A stretch of 64,000 nucleotides of DNA, taken from positions 186,001 through 250,000 of the forward strand of contig NZ_JAVSCK010000004.1 in assembly GCF_031932625.1 (NCBI RefSeq), given 5' to 3'. Numbering within the stretch: the first letter of the stretch is position 1; every line of letters starts with the position of its first letter. The notes under the pieces were generated by a model that saw only the letters and a program-made list of their open reading frames with translations, ran no database searches and was not told the DNA's origin. Of the stretch, positions 34,258-42,762 are shown in pieces. This stretch comes from Hwangdonia seohaensis (GTDB taxonomy: Bacteria; Bacteroidota; Bacteroidia; Flavobacteriales; Flavobacteriaceae). The translations under genes were made by a program, and so were the position numbers.

Positions 34258-35670
34258 TTATAAGGTAGTGGGACAAACAAAATCTGTTGTTGGTAAATCG
34301 GTGTTTTTAATCGCTCCGAAACCACCGGCAATATCAACTAAATTATTAAATCCGCGGGCTTTTAAAATAGATGCCGCAATTACCGAACGATAACCCCCGG
34401 CACAATGGATGTAATAGGTTTTTTTGCTGTCAATGGCATTCATGTTATCATTGATAAAATCCAATGCGAAGTGCTGTACATTATCGCCTTTTAAATGTTC
34501 GGATTTGTATTCACCATCTTTCCTAACATCCAGCGTGTTTGTGTTTTCATTTTTAAAATGTTTTGAAAATGTTTCCGCTGAAATAGATGCAATGGTTTCC
34601 ACCTCTTTTCCGGCTGCTTGCCAAGCTTCAATACCGCCATCTAAATAGCCCAAAGTGTTGTCGTAGCCCACACGAGAGAGTCGCGTTACGGTTTCTTTTT
34701 CCTTGCCTTTTGGGGTAACCAGTAAAATGGGTTGTTTTAAATCGGTAATCAACGCCCCAACCCATGGTGCAAATCCACCATGAATACCAATAAAAATAGA
34801 GTTTGGAATATGGCCTTTTACAAAATCTTTCTCATGCCTAACATCAAGTACCAATGCGCCTTCTTGATTGGCAATCGTTTCAAAATCTTTGGCATTTAAA
34901 GCCACATCGCCCTGCTGTAAAACGGTTTCAAAAGCATCGTATCCCGATTTGTTCATCATTGCGTTTTTTGCAAAATATTGCGGTGGCGGCGGAATGCCAT
35001 CAAGTACTTCTTCTACAAATTCCTCTTTGGTCATGTCTGCACGCAAAGCGTAATTGGTTTTTTTCTGTTCGCCAAGAACGCCAACGGTTTCCTTGCTTAA
35101 ATTTTTACCACAAGCCGAACCTGCACCGTGCGCTGGATAAACAATAACATCATCTTCTAAAGGCATGATTTTATGGCGAAGCGAATCGTATAACATGGCT
35201 GCCAAATCTTCTTTTGTAAGGTCTGATTTTATGGCTAAATCCGGTCGTCCAACATCGCCTAAAAACAAAGTGTCTCCCGAAAAAATAGCATGGTTTTTTC
35301 CGTCTTCATCAATTAAAAGATAGGTGGCAGACTCTAAAGTGTGCCCCGGAGTGTGCAATACTTTTATAGTTACCTTACCTAGTTTAAACGTTTCGTTATC
35401 TTTTGCGATATAGGCATCGTAATCGGTTTTTGCACTAGGACCAAAAACAATTGTGGCTCCTGTTTTTTTTGCCAAATCGATATGCCCTGAAACGAAATCC
35501 GCGTGAAAATGCGTTTCAAAAACATACTTGATTTTGGCGTTTTCTTTATTGGCTTTATCAACATATTGCTGTGTTTCGCGCAAGGGGTCAATAATGGCTA
35601 CTTCGCCATCAGATTCAATATAATAGGCACCTTGAGCTAAACAGCCCGTGTAAATTTGTTCTATCTTCAT
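34258..35670 (-). CDS. MBL-fold persulfide dioxygenase-like protein with two rhodanese domains
   Basis: 470 residues. An ETHE1-type metallo-beta-lactamase domain (about 1-240) has THFHADFVSGH (His54, His56, Asp58), HTPGHT, FSGDTLFLGDVGRPDL and YPAHG. Two rhodanese domains follow, about 255-355 and 365-460. The second has the active-site Cys423 (IHCAGGYRS), while the first has TPKGKEKE at that position and is probably inactive. Such proteins oxidise glutathione or low-molecular-weight persulfides to sulfite and move sulfane sulfur. Neighbouring TauE and YeeE genes support a sulfide/thiosulfate role. Confidence 0.92.
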   Translation of the reverse strand: MKIEQIYTGCLAQGAYYIESDGEVAIIDPLRETQQYVDKANKENAKIKYVFETHFHADFVSGHIDLAKKTGATIVFGPSAKTDYDAYIAKDNETFKLGKVTIKVLHTPGHTLESATYLLIDEDGKNHAIFSGDTLFLGDVGRPDLAIKSDLTKEDLAAMLYDSLRHKIMPLEDDVIVYPAHGAGSACGKNLSKETVGVLGEQKKTNYALRADMTKEEFVEEVLDGIPPPPQYFAKNAMMNKSGYDAFETVLQQGDVALNAKDFETIANQEGALVLDVRHEKDFVKGHIPNSIFIGIHGGFAPWVGALITDLKQPILLVTPKGKEKETVTRLSRVGYDNTLGYLDGGIEAWQAAGKEVETIASISAETFSKHFKNENTNTLDVRKDGEYKSEHLKGDNVQHFALDFINDNMNAIDSKKTYYIHCAGGYRSVIAASILKARGFNNLVDIAGGFGAIKNTDLPTTDFVCPTTL

Positions 35671-35780
35671 TTTATTAACTTTTCATTTCTGCCCTTCGGC
35701 CATCGCTTGAGATAAACTCTGCGAATATTATTTCAATATAAAAAATCATTCAAAAATATAAAACCTAAATGATTTGAATT

Positions 35781-35794
35781 GTGACTTATGTCAC
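35781..35794. promoter_or_regulatory. Crp/Fnr-like palindrome upstream of the MBL-rhodanese gene
   Basis: GTGACTTATGTCAC, a perfect 5+4+5 palindrome in the 126-bp gap between the TauE stop and the MBL-rhodanese start. Its form resembles Crp/Fnr-family operators. No regulator gene is adjacent. Confidence 0.4.
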
Positions 35795-35796
35795 TT

Positions 35797-36591
35797 TTAT
35801 AAATTGGTCTCTTTATAGATGATATAAAAAGCCATAATTAACGTAAAAAAACCAAAACTTTTTTTAAGCTTTTTGCTACTTATGAATTTTGAAAGAAACA
35901 CGCCAATAACAATCCCGATAACCGAAATAAAAGTGAAAGTGAGTAAAAACAGCCACTCGATTTCGATGGTTTGAATATCGCCGGTAAACCCGATTAAGGA
36001 ATTAATGGTAACTATGATCAAGGAGGTTCCCACAGCTTTTTTCATTGGAATATTTGCCCAAAGCACCAACGCAGGCACGTACAGAAAACCTCCACCTGCA
36101 CCGATTATTCCTGTTATGGTTCCGATGACCAACCCTTGAATAAAGGTTTTGTAATACGCTTGTTTTTCGGCAATCAGGTCCGCTTCCTTTTTGTTTGTAA
36201 TCATTGAATAGGAAGCCAATAGCATAATGATGGCGAAAAAAACCATAATGCCCATTTCCTTGGTTAAAGTGTAATTGCCAAAACTAAAAAGGGTATCTGG
36301 AATTCCAGGAACCAAATATCTACGCGATAGATACACCGCAATAAACGATGGGAACGAAAAGGCTAATCCGGTTTTGAAATCGACCAGTCCTTCCTTGAAT
36401 TTTTGATAGGTGCCAACCATAGAAGTCGTGCCCACAACAAATAAAGAATACGCCGTGGCAATAATAGGGTTGTAGCCCAAAAGGTATACCAATAAAGGTA
36501 CGGTAAGTATAGAGCCGCCTCCACCAATTAGTCCCAAAACCAAACCAACTATTAAAGCGCCAATGTATCCTAGGATTTGTGTCGTATCCAT
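35797..36591 (-). CDS. TauE/SafE-family sulfite exporter
   Basis: 264 residues with eight predicted membrane segments and the duplicated glycine motif (GLVLGLIGGGGSILTVPLLVYL near the N-terminus, GTITGIIGAGGGFLYVPALVLW in the second half). TauE/SafE proteins export sulfite and other sulfonate products. Start codon abuts the stop of the YeeE-like gene, so the two are coupled. Confidence 0.92.
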   Translation of the reverse strand: MDTTQILGYIGALIVGLVLGLIGGGGSILTVPLLVYLLGYNPIIATAYSLFVVGTTSMVGTYQKFKEGLVDFKTGLAFSFPSFIAVYLSRRYLVPGIPDTLFSFGNYTLTKEMGIMVFFAIIMLLASYSMITNKKEADLIAEKQAYYKTFIQGLVIGTITGIIGAGGGFLYVPALVLWANIPMKKAVGTSLIIVTINSLIGFTGDIQTIEIEWLFLLTFTFISVIGIVIGVFLSKFISSKKLKKSFGFFTLIMAFYIIYKETNL

Positions 36592-37005
36592 TTAGTGCGG
36601 TAGTTTGTCTTTTAAAACACCGTAAATAAATGTGCCTAATAGAGCTGCAGCAATTACAATAAGCATGCTGTAAACACCAGTGCCCAATAATATGTACATG
36701 GGCCCTGGGCATACGCCAATAAGCGCCCAACCTAAGCCAAAAATGGTGCCGCCAATAATATATCTGATAAATCCGCTGTCTTTTTTAGCTACAAAAATAG
36801 CTGAGCCTTTAATGCTTTTGATATATCCTTTTTTTGAGATTTGCAAAAACAGAATACCGGATGCAATAGCGGTTCCTATAATGCCATACATGTGAAAGGA
36901 CTGAAAGCGAAACATCTCGTAAATACGGTACCACGATACGGCTTCGGATTTAACTAACACAATTCCGAAGAAAACACCGATCAATAGAAATTTTAAAAAT
37001 TTCAT
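36592..37005 (-). CDS. YeeE/YedE-like (DUF6691) thiosulfate transporter half
   Basis: 137 residues, four membrane segments; the signature FGLGWALIGVCPGPMYILLG includes the conserved Cys of the C-terminal half of full-length YeeE/TsuA. It is paired with the next gene, which supplies the other half, a split form of the thiosulfate channel known in many Bacteroidota. 2 bp separate the genes. Confidence 0.9.
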   Translation of the reverse strand: MKFLKFLLIGVFFGIVLVKSEAVSWYRIYEMFRFQSFHMYGIIGTAIASGILFLQISKKGYIKSIKGSAIFVAKKDSGFIRYIIGGTIFGLGWALIGVCPGPMYILLGTGVYSMLIVIAAALLGTFIYGVLKDKLPH

Positions 37006-37007
37006 AA

Positions 37008-37562
37008 CTAAAAAATTAAAGGTAAAAGCAGGTTAGCCATAATTAATCCGCCAATAAAAAAGCCAATTACAGCAATTAAAGAAGGTTTTTGTAAACTACT
37101 CAATCCGGTTATAGCATGCCCCGAAGTACAGCCACCGGCATAACGCGTGCCGAAACCAACAAGTAAGCCGCCAACAATTAAAAGCAGTAAACTTTTTGTG
37201 TTTAATGTGTCTAAACTAAACACTTCGTTTGGAACCAATGTGGCTCCGGCATTTTGAAATCCCATACTTTGGAGTTCGGAAATGGTTTGCGGATTTAAAT
37301 TGGTAACCGCATCGTTTGATAGGTAATGTGTAGCAATAAACCCGCCAATAATAGCGCCTAATACAACAACTAAATTCCAAATTTGATCTTTCCAATTGAA
37401 CCTAAAAAAATCTGAAAACTTACCTGCGCCACCAATGGTACACAAGGTTTTTAGGTTTGACGACATACCAAATGTCTTTCCAAAATAAAGCAATAATGCC
37501 ATAACCATGGCAATTAACGGGCCCGATACATACCAAGGCCATGGGTTTAAAATGTATTCCAT
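37008..37562 (-). CDS. YeeE/YedE-family thiosulfate transporter half
   Basis: 184 residues, about five membrane segments, with the conserved GFGTRYAGGCTSGHAITG motif. In full-length YeeE/TsuA the equivalent Cys relays thiosulfate through the pore. It is the first gene of the YeeE-DUF6691-TauE run on the minus strand. Confidence 0.9.
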   Translation of the reverse strand: MEYILNPWPWYVSGPLIAMVMALLLYFGKTFGMSSNLKTLCTIGGAGKFSDFFRFNWKDQIWNLVVVLGAIIGGFIATHYLSNDAVTNLNPQTISELQSMGFQNAGATLVPNEVFSLDTLNTKSLLLLIVGGLLVGFGTRYAGGCTSGHAITGLSSLQKPSLIAVIGFFIGGLIMANLLLPLIF

Positions 37563-37906
37563 AAATATGAGTTAAAAAGGCAAAGATAATTTTATTTATA
37601 GCTTTACCTTGTAATATACCATAGTTAATCTATTATAATTTTTTGCTAACTATGCAGGTGTTGCGTTATGCCATGCGGCAGTACCTTTATTAAAACCCGC
37701 CTGAACCAAACTTAAGCTTTAATGCCATTTCAGACAGAAAGCTTCGTTGTATATTCGCAATTACGATGTTAAAAAACGATTCAGCTATTTTGACGGAACC
37801 CCACTTAGCAAGGTTTAAAAGTTAAAGCCCCGTTAAATCTGTTAAACCAAATATAAATGTATAGTCAATAGGATTAACATTTTGTAAATTTATATAAAAA
37901 GTATAT
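37563..37906. other. Divergent intergenic region, no gene recognised
   Basis: 344 bp between the sulfur genes and the TIGR01777 oxidoreductase. It contains a wide palindrome CATAGTTA...TAACTATG at 37620-37653, which may mark the control region of the YeeE gene. A weak reading-frame tail on the minus strand (IQRSFLSEMALKLKFGSGGF) near 37690-37770 was not convincing as a gene. Confidence 0.4.
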
Positions 37907-38812
37907 ATGCGCATTTTAATAACAGGAGCAACAGGATTAATAGGGCAGGAGATTGTTAAGCTTTGTCATGATAAAAATATTGCCGTAAACTACTTGACCA
38001 CCAGTAAATCCAAAATAGAAAACAACGAAAATTATCGAGGGTTTTATTGGAACCCTAAAACACAAGATATAGACACAAATTGTTTTGATGCGGTTGACGC
38101 CATTATCCATTTAGCCGGTGCAACCGTGTCAAAACGATGGACACCAGCATATAAAAAAGAAATTCTTTCCAGTAGAATTGATGGCACACAACTACTAATA
38201 AACGCTTTAAAAGGCGAAACACATAGTATAAAACAAGTAGTTTCGGCAAGCGCTGTTGGTATTTATCCCGATTCTTTGATTAATTATTACGATGAATCTT
38301 TTAAAGATTTTGATGATTCGTTTTTAAGCGATGTTGTGCAACAATGGGAATTTGCCGTTGATGGATTTTCGAAAGTGAACATTAATGTTTCAAAAGTTAG
38401 AATTGGTTTGGTATTATCAAACAGAGGTGGTGCTTTACAAGAAATGGTAAAACCTATAAAATTTGGTTTGGGTGCCGCTTTTGGCAGTGGAAAGCAATGG
38501 CAATCGTGGATACATATTAACGATTTGGCCCGCATATTTTTATATGTTATCGAGCACCAATTGAGTGGCGTTTATAATGGTGTGGCGCCAAACCCGGTTC
38601 CCAATTTAGAGTTAACAAAAACTATGGCTAACGTATTGGCCAAGCCTTTGTTTTTACCAAATATCCCTAAGTTTTTTATGAAACTCGTTTTAGGCGACAT
38701 GCATACTTTATTGTTTCATAGCCAGCGTGTAAGCTCAAAAAAAATTGAGGATAAAGGATTCCAATTTGAAGCATACCATTTACAACCTGCTTTGGAGGAT
38801 TTGTTGGGTTGA
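37907..38812 (+). CDS. TIGR01777-type NAD-dependent epimerase-like oxidoreductase
   Basis: 301 residues. A Rossmann start ILITGATGLIGQEI, then DAIIHLAGATVSKRWTPAYK, VSASAVGIYPD (Ser and Tyr of the SDR type) and a C-terminal DUF1731 part ending MHTLLFHSQRVSSKK. E. coli YfcH is a relative; substrate unknown. Single gene, divergent from the sulfur cluster. Confidence 0.92.
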   Translation: MRILITGATGLIGQEIVKLCHDKNIAVNYLTTSKSKIENNENYRGFYWNPKTQDIDTNCFDAVDAIIHLAGATVSKRWTPAYKKEILSSRIDGTQLLINALKGETHSIKQVVSASAVGIYPDSLINYYDESFKDFDDSFLSDVVQQWEFAVDGFSKVNINVSKVRIGLVLSNRGGALQEMVKPIKFGLGAAFGSGKQWQSWIHINDLARIFLYVIEHQLSGVYNGVAPNPVPNLELTKTMANVLAKPLFLPNIPKFFMKLVLGDMHTLLFHSQRVSSKKIEDKGFQFEAYHLQPALEDLLG

Positions 38813-38879
38813 AAATCAAGTGGTTTATATTCAACGTTTACCGAAGACAACGTTTTTTTGTAACAAGCTCAAACCTAAA

Positions 38880-39332
38880 TTATTGTAGATGCTTAAGGCC
38901 TTCATAAACCACAATACTTACGGCATTTGCTAAATTTAAGCTTCTAACATGTTCACTATATAAAGGTATTTTAAAAAGTTGATTTTTATGCTTTTCAATA
39001 ATAGATTGTGGCAAACCAACCGACTCTTTCCCAAAGATTAAAAACAGATTATCTTTAAAAGGCATATCCCAATGGTTTCGGGTGCCATGGCTCGATAAAA
39101 ACACCATGTCTTCATCTTTATTTATTTCGAAGAATTGTTCAATATTGTCGTAATAAGTAACCGATAAATGTTGCCAATAGTCCAAACCAGCCCGTTTTAA
39201 CCGCGCATCGTCAATCTCAAAACCAAAAGGTTTTACTAAATGTAAATTTGAACATGAAGCTAATGCTAACCTGCCAATATTACCTGTGTTATTGGGTATT
39301 TCGGGTTCTATTAAAACAATGTTAAGTGGCAT
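38880..39332 (-). CDS. trmL: tRNA (cytidine(34)-2'-O)-methyltransferase
   Basis: 150 residues of the SPOUT knot family: LIEPEIPNNTGNIGRLALAS at the start, FGKESVGLP in the knot, IPLYSEHVRSLNLANAVSI at the end. It methylates position 34 of leucine tRNAs. The ATG overlaps the stop of the small membrane protein (TAATG), so translation is coupled at the tail of the trp cluster. Confidence 0.93.
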   Translation of the reverse strand: MPLNIVLIEPEIPNNTGNIGRLALASCSNLHLVKPFGFEIDDARLKRAGLDYWQHLSVTYYDNIEQFFEINKDEDMVFLSSHGTRNHWDMPFKDNLFLIFGKESVGLPQSIIEKHKNQLFKIPLYSEHVRSLNLANAVSIVVYEGLKHLQ

Positions 39333-39547
39333 TATTTTTTGATGATTTTTAATACAATTAACCTAATTAATAATACAAACGGGAAGCCATGTAATAATAC
39401 GTCAAACCAATCCATGAGCTGCATACCTTGTGCACCTCCAATCAACCATTTTAATTTTCCCCAAATATGTGGCTCAGGAAAAAAAGGTGCAAGCCCCAAT
39501 GTTAAACAGAGTAATAGCACGATTTTAAAATCCTTAAAAATCTTCAA
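39332..39547 (-). CDS. Small two-helix membrane protein
   Basis: 71 residues. Hydrophobic segments at about 8-22 and 50-68 flank a conserved-looking stretch (APFFPEPHIWGKLKWLIGG). No characterised family; similar small proteins are common in Flavobacteriaceae. It lies 5 bp after trpA and overlaps trmL by one base, making it a passenger of the trp operon. Confidence 0.78.
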   Translation of the reverse strand: MKIFKDFKIVLLLCLTLGLAPFFPEPHIWGKLKWLIGGAQGMQLMDWFDVLLHGFPFVLLIRLIVLKIIKK

Positions 39548-39552
39548 TGTTT

Positions 39553-40317
39553 TTAATTTAGAATAGAATTCACAAATTTGTTAATGGTTTTTATGCCCTC
39601 ATGGGTAACATGCTTTACAAAAGCACTCCCAATAATGGCACCTTTGGCGTATTGCGTAGCTTGAGTAAATGTGTCGTTATTGCTTATCCCGAAACCTATA
39701 ATTTGTGGATTTTTTAAACGCATATCCGCTATGCGCTTAAAGTATTGTGTTTGCACGTTGCCAAACCCCGATTGCGCACCCGTGGTACTGGCGCTACTTA
39801 CCATATATATAAATCCGTTTGAAATGGAATCGATATATTTAATACGATCGTCGCTGGTTTGTGGCGTGATAAGAAATACATTTATCAATCCGTATTTTTC
39901 AAAAATCGCCTGATATTTTTCGTGGTACACATCAACCGGCAAATCCGGAATAATTAAACCGTCAATTCCAATTTCCTTGCACTTTTCACAAAACGCTTCA
40001 ACACCGTATTGAAATATGGGATTAAAATACCCCATAATAATCAAAGGGATTTTAACAGTTTTTCTAATGTCTTTTAATTGCTCAAAAAGCACTTTGGTGG
40101 TCATGCCATTTTTTAAAGCCTGCGTAGAACTGGCTTGAATGGTGGGACCATCGGCCAATGGGTCGCTAAAGGGCAACCCGATTTCTATCATATCCACACC
40201 ATTTTTTTCTAAATCCTGAATAATGGGAGCGGTATCGTCAAGGTTGGGGTAACCTGCCGTAAAGTATATAGATAGTAACTTTTTGTTTTCTTGTAATTTT
40301 TGATTTATTCTGTTCAT
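39553..40317 (-). CDS. trpA: Tryptophan synthase alpha chain
   Basis: 254 residues. Catalytic Glu in VDMIEIGLPFSDPLADGP, Asp in GLIIPDLPVD, then MVSSASTTGAQ and GFGISNNDTF phosphate-binding loops. It cleaves indole-3-glycerol phosphate to indole, channelled to TrpB. The gap to trpB is 382 bp, filled with repeats. Confidence 0.97.
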   Translation of the reverse strand: MNRINQKLQENKKLLSIYFTAGYPNLDDTAPIIQDLEKNGVDMIEIGLPFSDPLADGPTIQASSTQALKNGMTTKVLFEQLKDIRKTVKIPLIIMGYFNPIFQYGVEAFCEKCKEIGIDGLIIPDLPVDVYHEKYQAIFEKYGLINVFLITPQTSDDRIKYIDSISNGFIYMVSSASTTGAQSGFGNVQTQYFKRIADMRLKNPQIIGFGISNNDTFTQATQYAKGAIIGSAFVKHVTHEGIKTINKFVNSILN

Positions 40318-40699
40318 TTTTGTTATTCCTTCGAAGGCAGGAATCTGTTTTTAGTTAATCTTTTTTTATTTCATTCTGTTCATTTTGCTTTGATGCAAAA
40401 CGAACGAAAAAATCATATCAATCTGAGAAAATTCCTGCGGAACATTCGCTCTCGGAATTTCGTGCTTAAAGCTTCGCTTTGCATCTTCATTCCTTCGCTC
40501 ATTATTTCTGCAGATTGATAATTCCGACTGCGTCGGAACTTGGGGCTTTACTTTTTGTTAATTTTTTTCTAATCTCAAGTTTATAGTTTTCTTAATTTTA
40601 AATTAGTACTGGTTTTGCGTTAGGGATTGCAGCGGCATCCTTTTGCTTTTTTGCAAAAGATATAGCGGAAAGCCCGACCCTTGTGGTAACGCCCAAAAC
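40318..40699. repeat. Repeat-filled trpB-trpA gap
   Basis: Three repeats lie end to end: a short palindrome (GTTATTCCTTCGAAGGCAGGAATC, 40319-40346), one copy of a 171-bp direct repeat (40374-40544, paired with 45196-45366), and a GCGTTAG element (40617-40696, GCGTTAGGGATTGCAGCGGC to GGTAACGCCCAA). The inner part of the 171-bp unit has ATCAATCTG facing CAGATTGAT. No gene. Confidence 0.8.
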
Positions 40700-41881
40700 T
40701 CAAATCTTAAAATAATCAATATAATTCTCTAAATCCTTATCACCGCGACCGGATAAACTCACCACAACAACATCGTTTGGCTTAAAGGTTTTCTGCTCGA
40801 AAATAGCTAAAGCGTGCGAGCTTTCAATAGCCGGAATAATGCCTTCCAGTTTGCATAGTTCCAAACCTGCTTTCATCGCATCATCATCGGTAATGGCCAT
40901 AAATTCGGCACGTCCCGTTTTACATAAATGCGCGTGCATGGGGCCAACACCCGGATAATCCAAGCCTGCCGAAATGGAATAGGGTTCTGTGATTTGGCCG
41001 TCGCTGGTTTGCATTAAAAGTGTCTTGCAACCGTGAATAATGCCTTCTTTACCCAATACCGAAGTGGCGGCACTTTCGCCAGAATCTACGCCCAAACCAG
41101 CAGCTTCAACAGCAATTATCTTTACATCTTTTTCATGTAAATAATGGTAATATGTGCCGGCCGCATTACTGCCACCGCCAATACAGGCCACGACATAATC
41201 GGGGTTTTCTCTGCCTTCGTGCGCTTTGAGTTGCCATTTTATTTCTTCCGAAATTACGGCTTGAAATCGCGTAACCATATCCGGATAAGGGTGTGGGCCA
41301 ATAGCCGAACCAATAATGTAATGCGTGTTTACGGGGTTGTTTATCCAATCTCTGATGGCTTCGTTGGTGGCATCTTTTAAGGTGCGGCTACCAGACCGAG
41401 CAGGAACCACTTTGGCGCCCAACATTTTCATTCTGGCAACGTTTGGCGCTTGTCGCGCAATATCGATTTCGCCCATATATACAATGCACTCAAGACCCAT
41501 TAAGGCACAAACGGTAGCGGTTGCCACACCGTGTTGTCCGGCACCGGTTTCGGCAATAATCCTGGTTTTGCCCAATCGTTTGGCCATAAGGATTTGGCCT
41601 ATGGTATTGTTTATTTTATGTGCGCCTGTGTGGTTTAAATCCTCGCGTTTTAAATAGATTTTGGTATTGTATTTTTCTGAAAGACGCTTTGCAAAATACA
41701 GCGGCGATGGGCGACCAACATAGTCTTTAAGCAATTGATTGAATTCCTTTTGGAATTCTGGTTCGGCCATGACCTTAAGGTAATTTTGGCGCAATTCCTC
41801 GACGTTTGGGTATAGCATTTCTGGGATAAATGCGCCTCCAAATTCGCCGTAATAGCCTTTTTCGTTTACGTTGTAATTCAT
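40700..41881 (-). CDS. trpB: Tryptophan synthase beta chain
   Basis: 393 residues. PLP lysine in LNHTGAHKINN, catalytic Glu region AETGAGQHGVATA, glycine loop CIGGGSNAAG, and SISAGLDYPGVGP and SLSGRGDKD at the C-terminus. It condenses indole with serine. TrpB1-type, partner of trpA downstream. Confidence 0.98.
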   Translation of the reverse strand: MNYNVNEKGYYGEFGGAFIPEMLYPNVEELRQNYLKVMAEPEFQKEFNQLLKDYVGRPSPLYFAKRLSEKYNTKIYLKREDLNHTGAHKINNTIGQILMAKRLGKTRIIAETGAGQHGVATATVCALMGLECIVYMGEIDIARQAPNVARMKMLGAKVVPARSGSRTLKDATNEAIRDWINNPVNTHYIIGSAIGPHPYPDMVTRFQAVISEEIKWQLKAHEGRENPDYVVACIGGGSNAAGTYYHYLHEKDVKIIAVEAAGLGVDSGESAATSVLGKEGIIHGCKTLLMQTSDGQITEPYSISAGLDYPGVGPMHAHLCKTGRAEFMAITDDDAMKAGLELCKLEGIIPAIESSHALAIFEQKTFKPNDVVVVSLSGRGDKDLENYIDYFKI

Positions 41882-41895
41882 ATTAATTTACTTTT

Positions 41896-41980
41896 CGTCA
41901 TTGCGAAACTTTTGAAAAAAGTTGTGGCAATCTGTTTCTTATAAAAAGATTACCACGTCGCTTAGCTCCTCGTAATGACG
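41896..41980. repeat. 85-bp palindrome covering the trpF stop codon
   Basis: CGTCATTGCGAAAC...GTGGCAATCTGTTTCTT faces AAAAGATTACCACG...GCTCCTCGTAATGACG. The trpF stop (41962-41964) and its last six codons lie inside the right arm. The same element, also exactly 85 bp, is inserted within trpF at 42318-42402. Confidence 0.9.
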
Positions 41981-42732
41981 TTATTTTTAAATGCTTTTAA
42001 ATTTTCAATATCTTTTAATCCGGGTTCTATTTCAAATTTACTGTTTAGGTCTACTGCGTAACAATATTTTGAGGCTTCGCTTTGTTGAAACTTTTTAAGG
42101 TCTGCAATTTGATTCAGTCCTATGCCACCACTTAAAAAGAAGGGTTTGGTTGAAGGGTAATCGCGTAAAACATTCCAATCAAAAGTGTAGCCATTGCCTC
42201 CTGGTAACTTGCCTTTGGTGTCGAATAAAAAGTAATCGCAAACAGCTTCATAAGGATTTAATATATCGAAATTAAACTCATCCTTGATTGAGAATACTTT
42301 GATGATTTCGAAACTTTCGTCATTGCGAGACTTTTTTTCTAAGCAGAAGCCATCTGTTTCTTTTGATGAGATTACTTCGTCGGTACTCTCCTCGTAATGA
42401 CGTTTTAACGCGTTACAATATTCCGGCGATTCGTTACCATGTAATTGAATGGCCTGTAAGTTATGTGCTTTTATTTTTTCTAATACAAAATCTAATTCGG
42501 CATCAACAAATACACCTGTTTTTTTTATTGATTGAGGTAATTCCGGAATTTGGTTTTTATCGAAATTCCTTGCAGATTTTTCATAAAAAATAAACCCAAG
42601 ATAGTCAGGTTGCAATGCCGCAACTTGTGTGATATTATCTTGATATTTCATACCGCAGACTTTAAACCTCACCCTAGCCCTTTCCAAAGGAGAGGGAATT
42701 GATTGCGCGATACGTTTTTTCTTTTTATTCAT
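41962..42732 (-). CDS. trpF: Phosphoribosylanthranilate isomerase with repeat-derived segments
   Basis: 256 residues, against about 205-215 for the family. Active-site residues are kept: Cys26 in FKVCGMKYQDN, HGNESP at 98-103, Asp171 in FLFDTKGKLPGG and FLSGGIG. Three parts are repeat-derived: residues ~7-22 from a CCTCACCCTAGCCC-type repeat, residues 111-139 from an in-frame 85-bp palindrome between helix 3 and strand 4 of the barrel, and the last six residues from a second copy of that palindrome. The native start was probably near codon 22 (M/x-F-K-V-C-G-M). It likely still works because the additions fall in loops or ends. Confidence 0.93.
   Translation of the reverse strand: MNKKKKRIAQSIPSPLERARVRFKVCGMKYQDNITQVAALQPDYLGFIFYEKSARNFDKNQIPELPQSIKKTGVFVDAELDFVLEKIKAHNLQAIQLHGNESPEYCNALKRHYEESTDEVISSKETDGFCLEKKSRNDESFEIIKVFSIKDEFNFDILNPYEAVCDYFLFDTKGKLPGGNGYTFDWNVLRDYPSTKPFFLSGGIGLNQIADLKKFQQSEASKYCYAVDLNSKFEIEPGLKDIENLKAFKNNVITRS
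42318..42402. repeat. 85-bp palindrome inserted in frame within trpF
   Basis: Ends CGTCATTGCGAGAC and CTCCTCGTAATGACG match the copy at 41896-41980 in length and sequence. It encodes residues 111-139 of TrpF without stop or frameshift. Confidence 0.9.
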
Positions 42733-42762
42733 AAAAGTAATAGTTCTCCTCCTTTGGAGGAG

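Noticed and set aside
37660..37770. Minus-strand frame tail (IQRSFLSEMALKLKFGSGGF)
   Set aside because: Too short, no start with supporting signals and no family; treated as intergenic.
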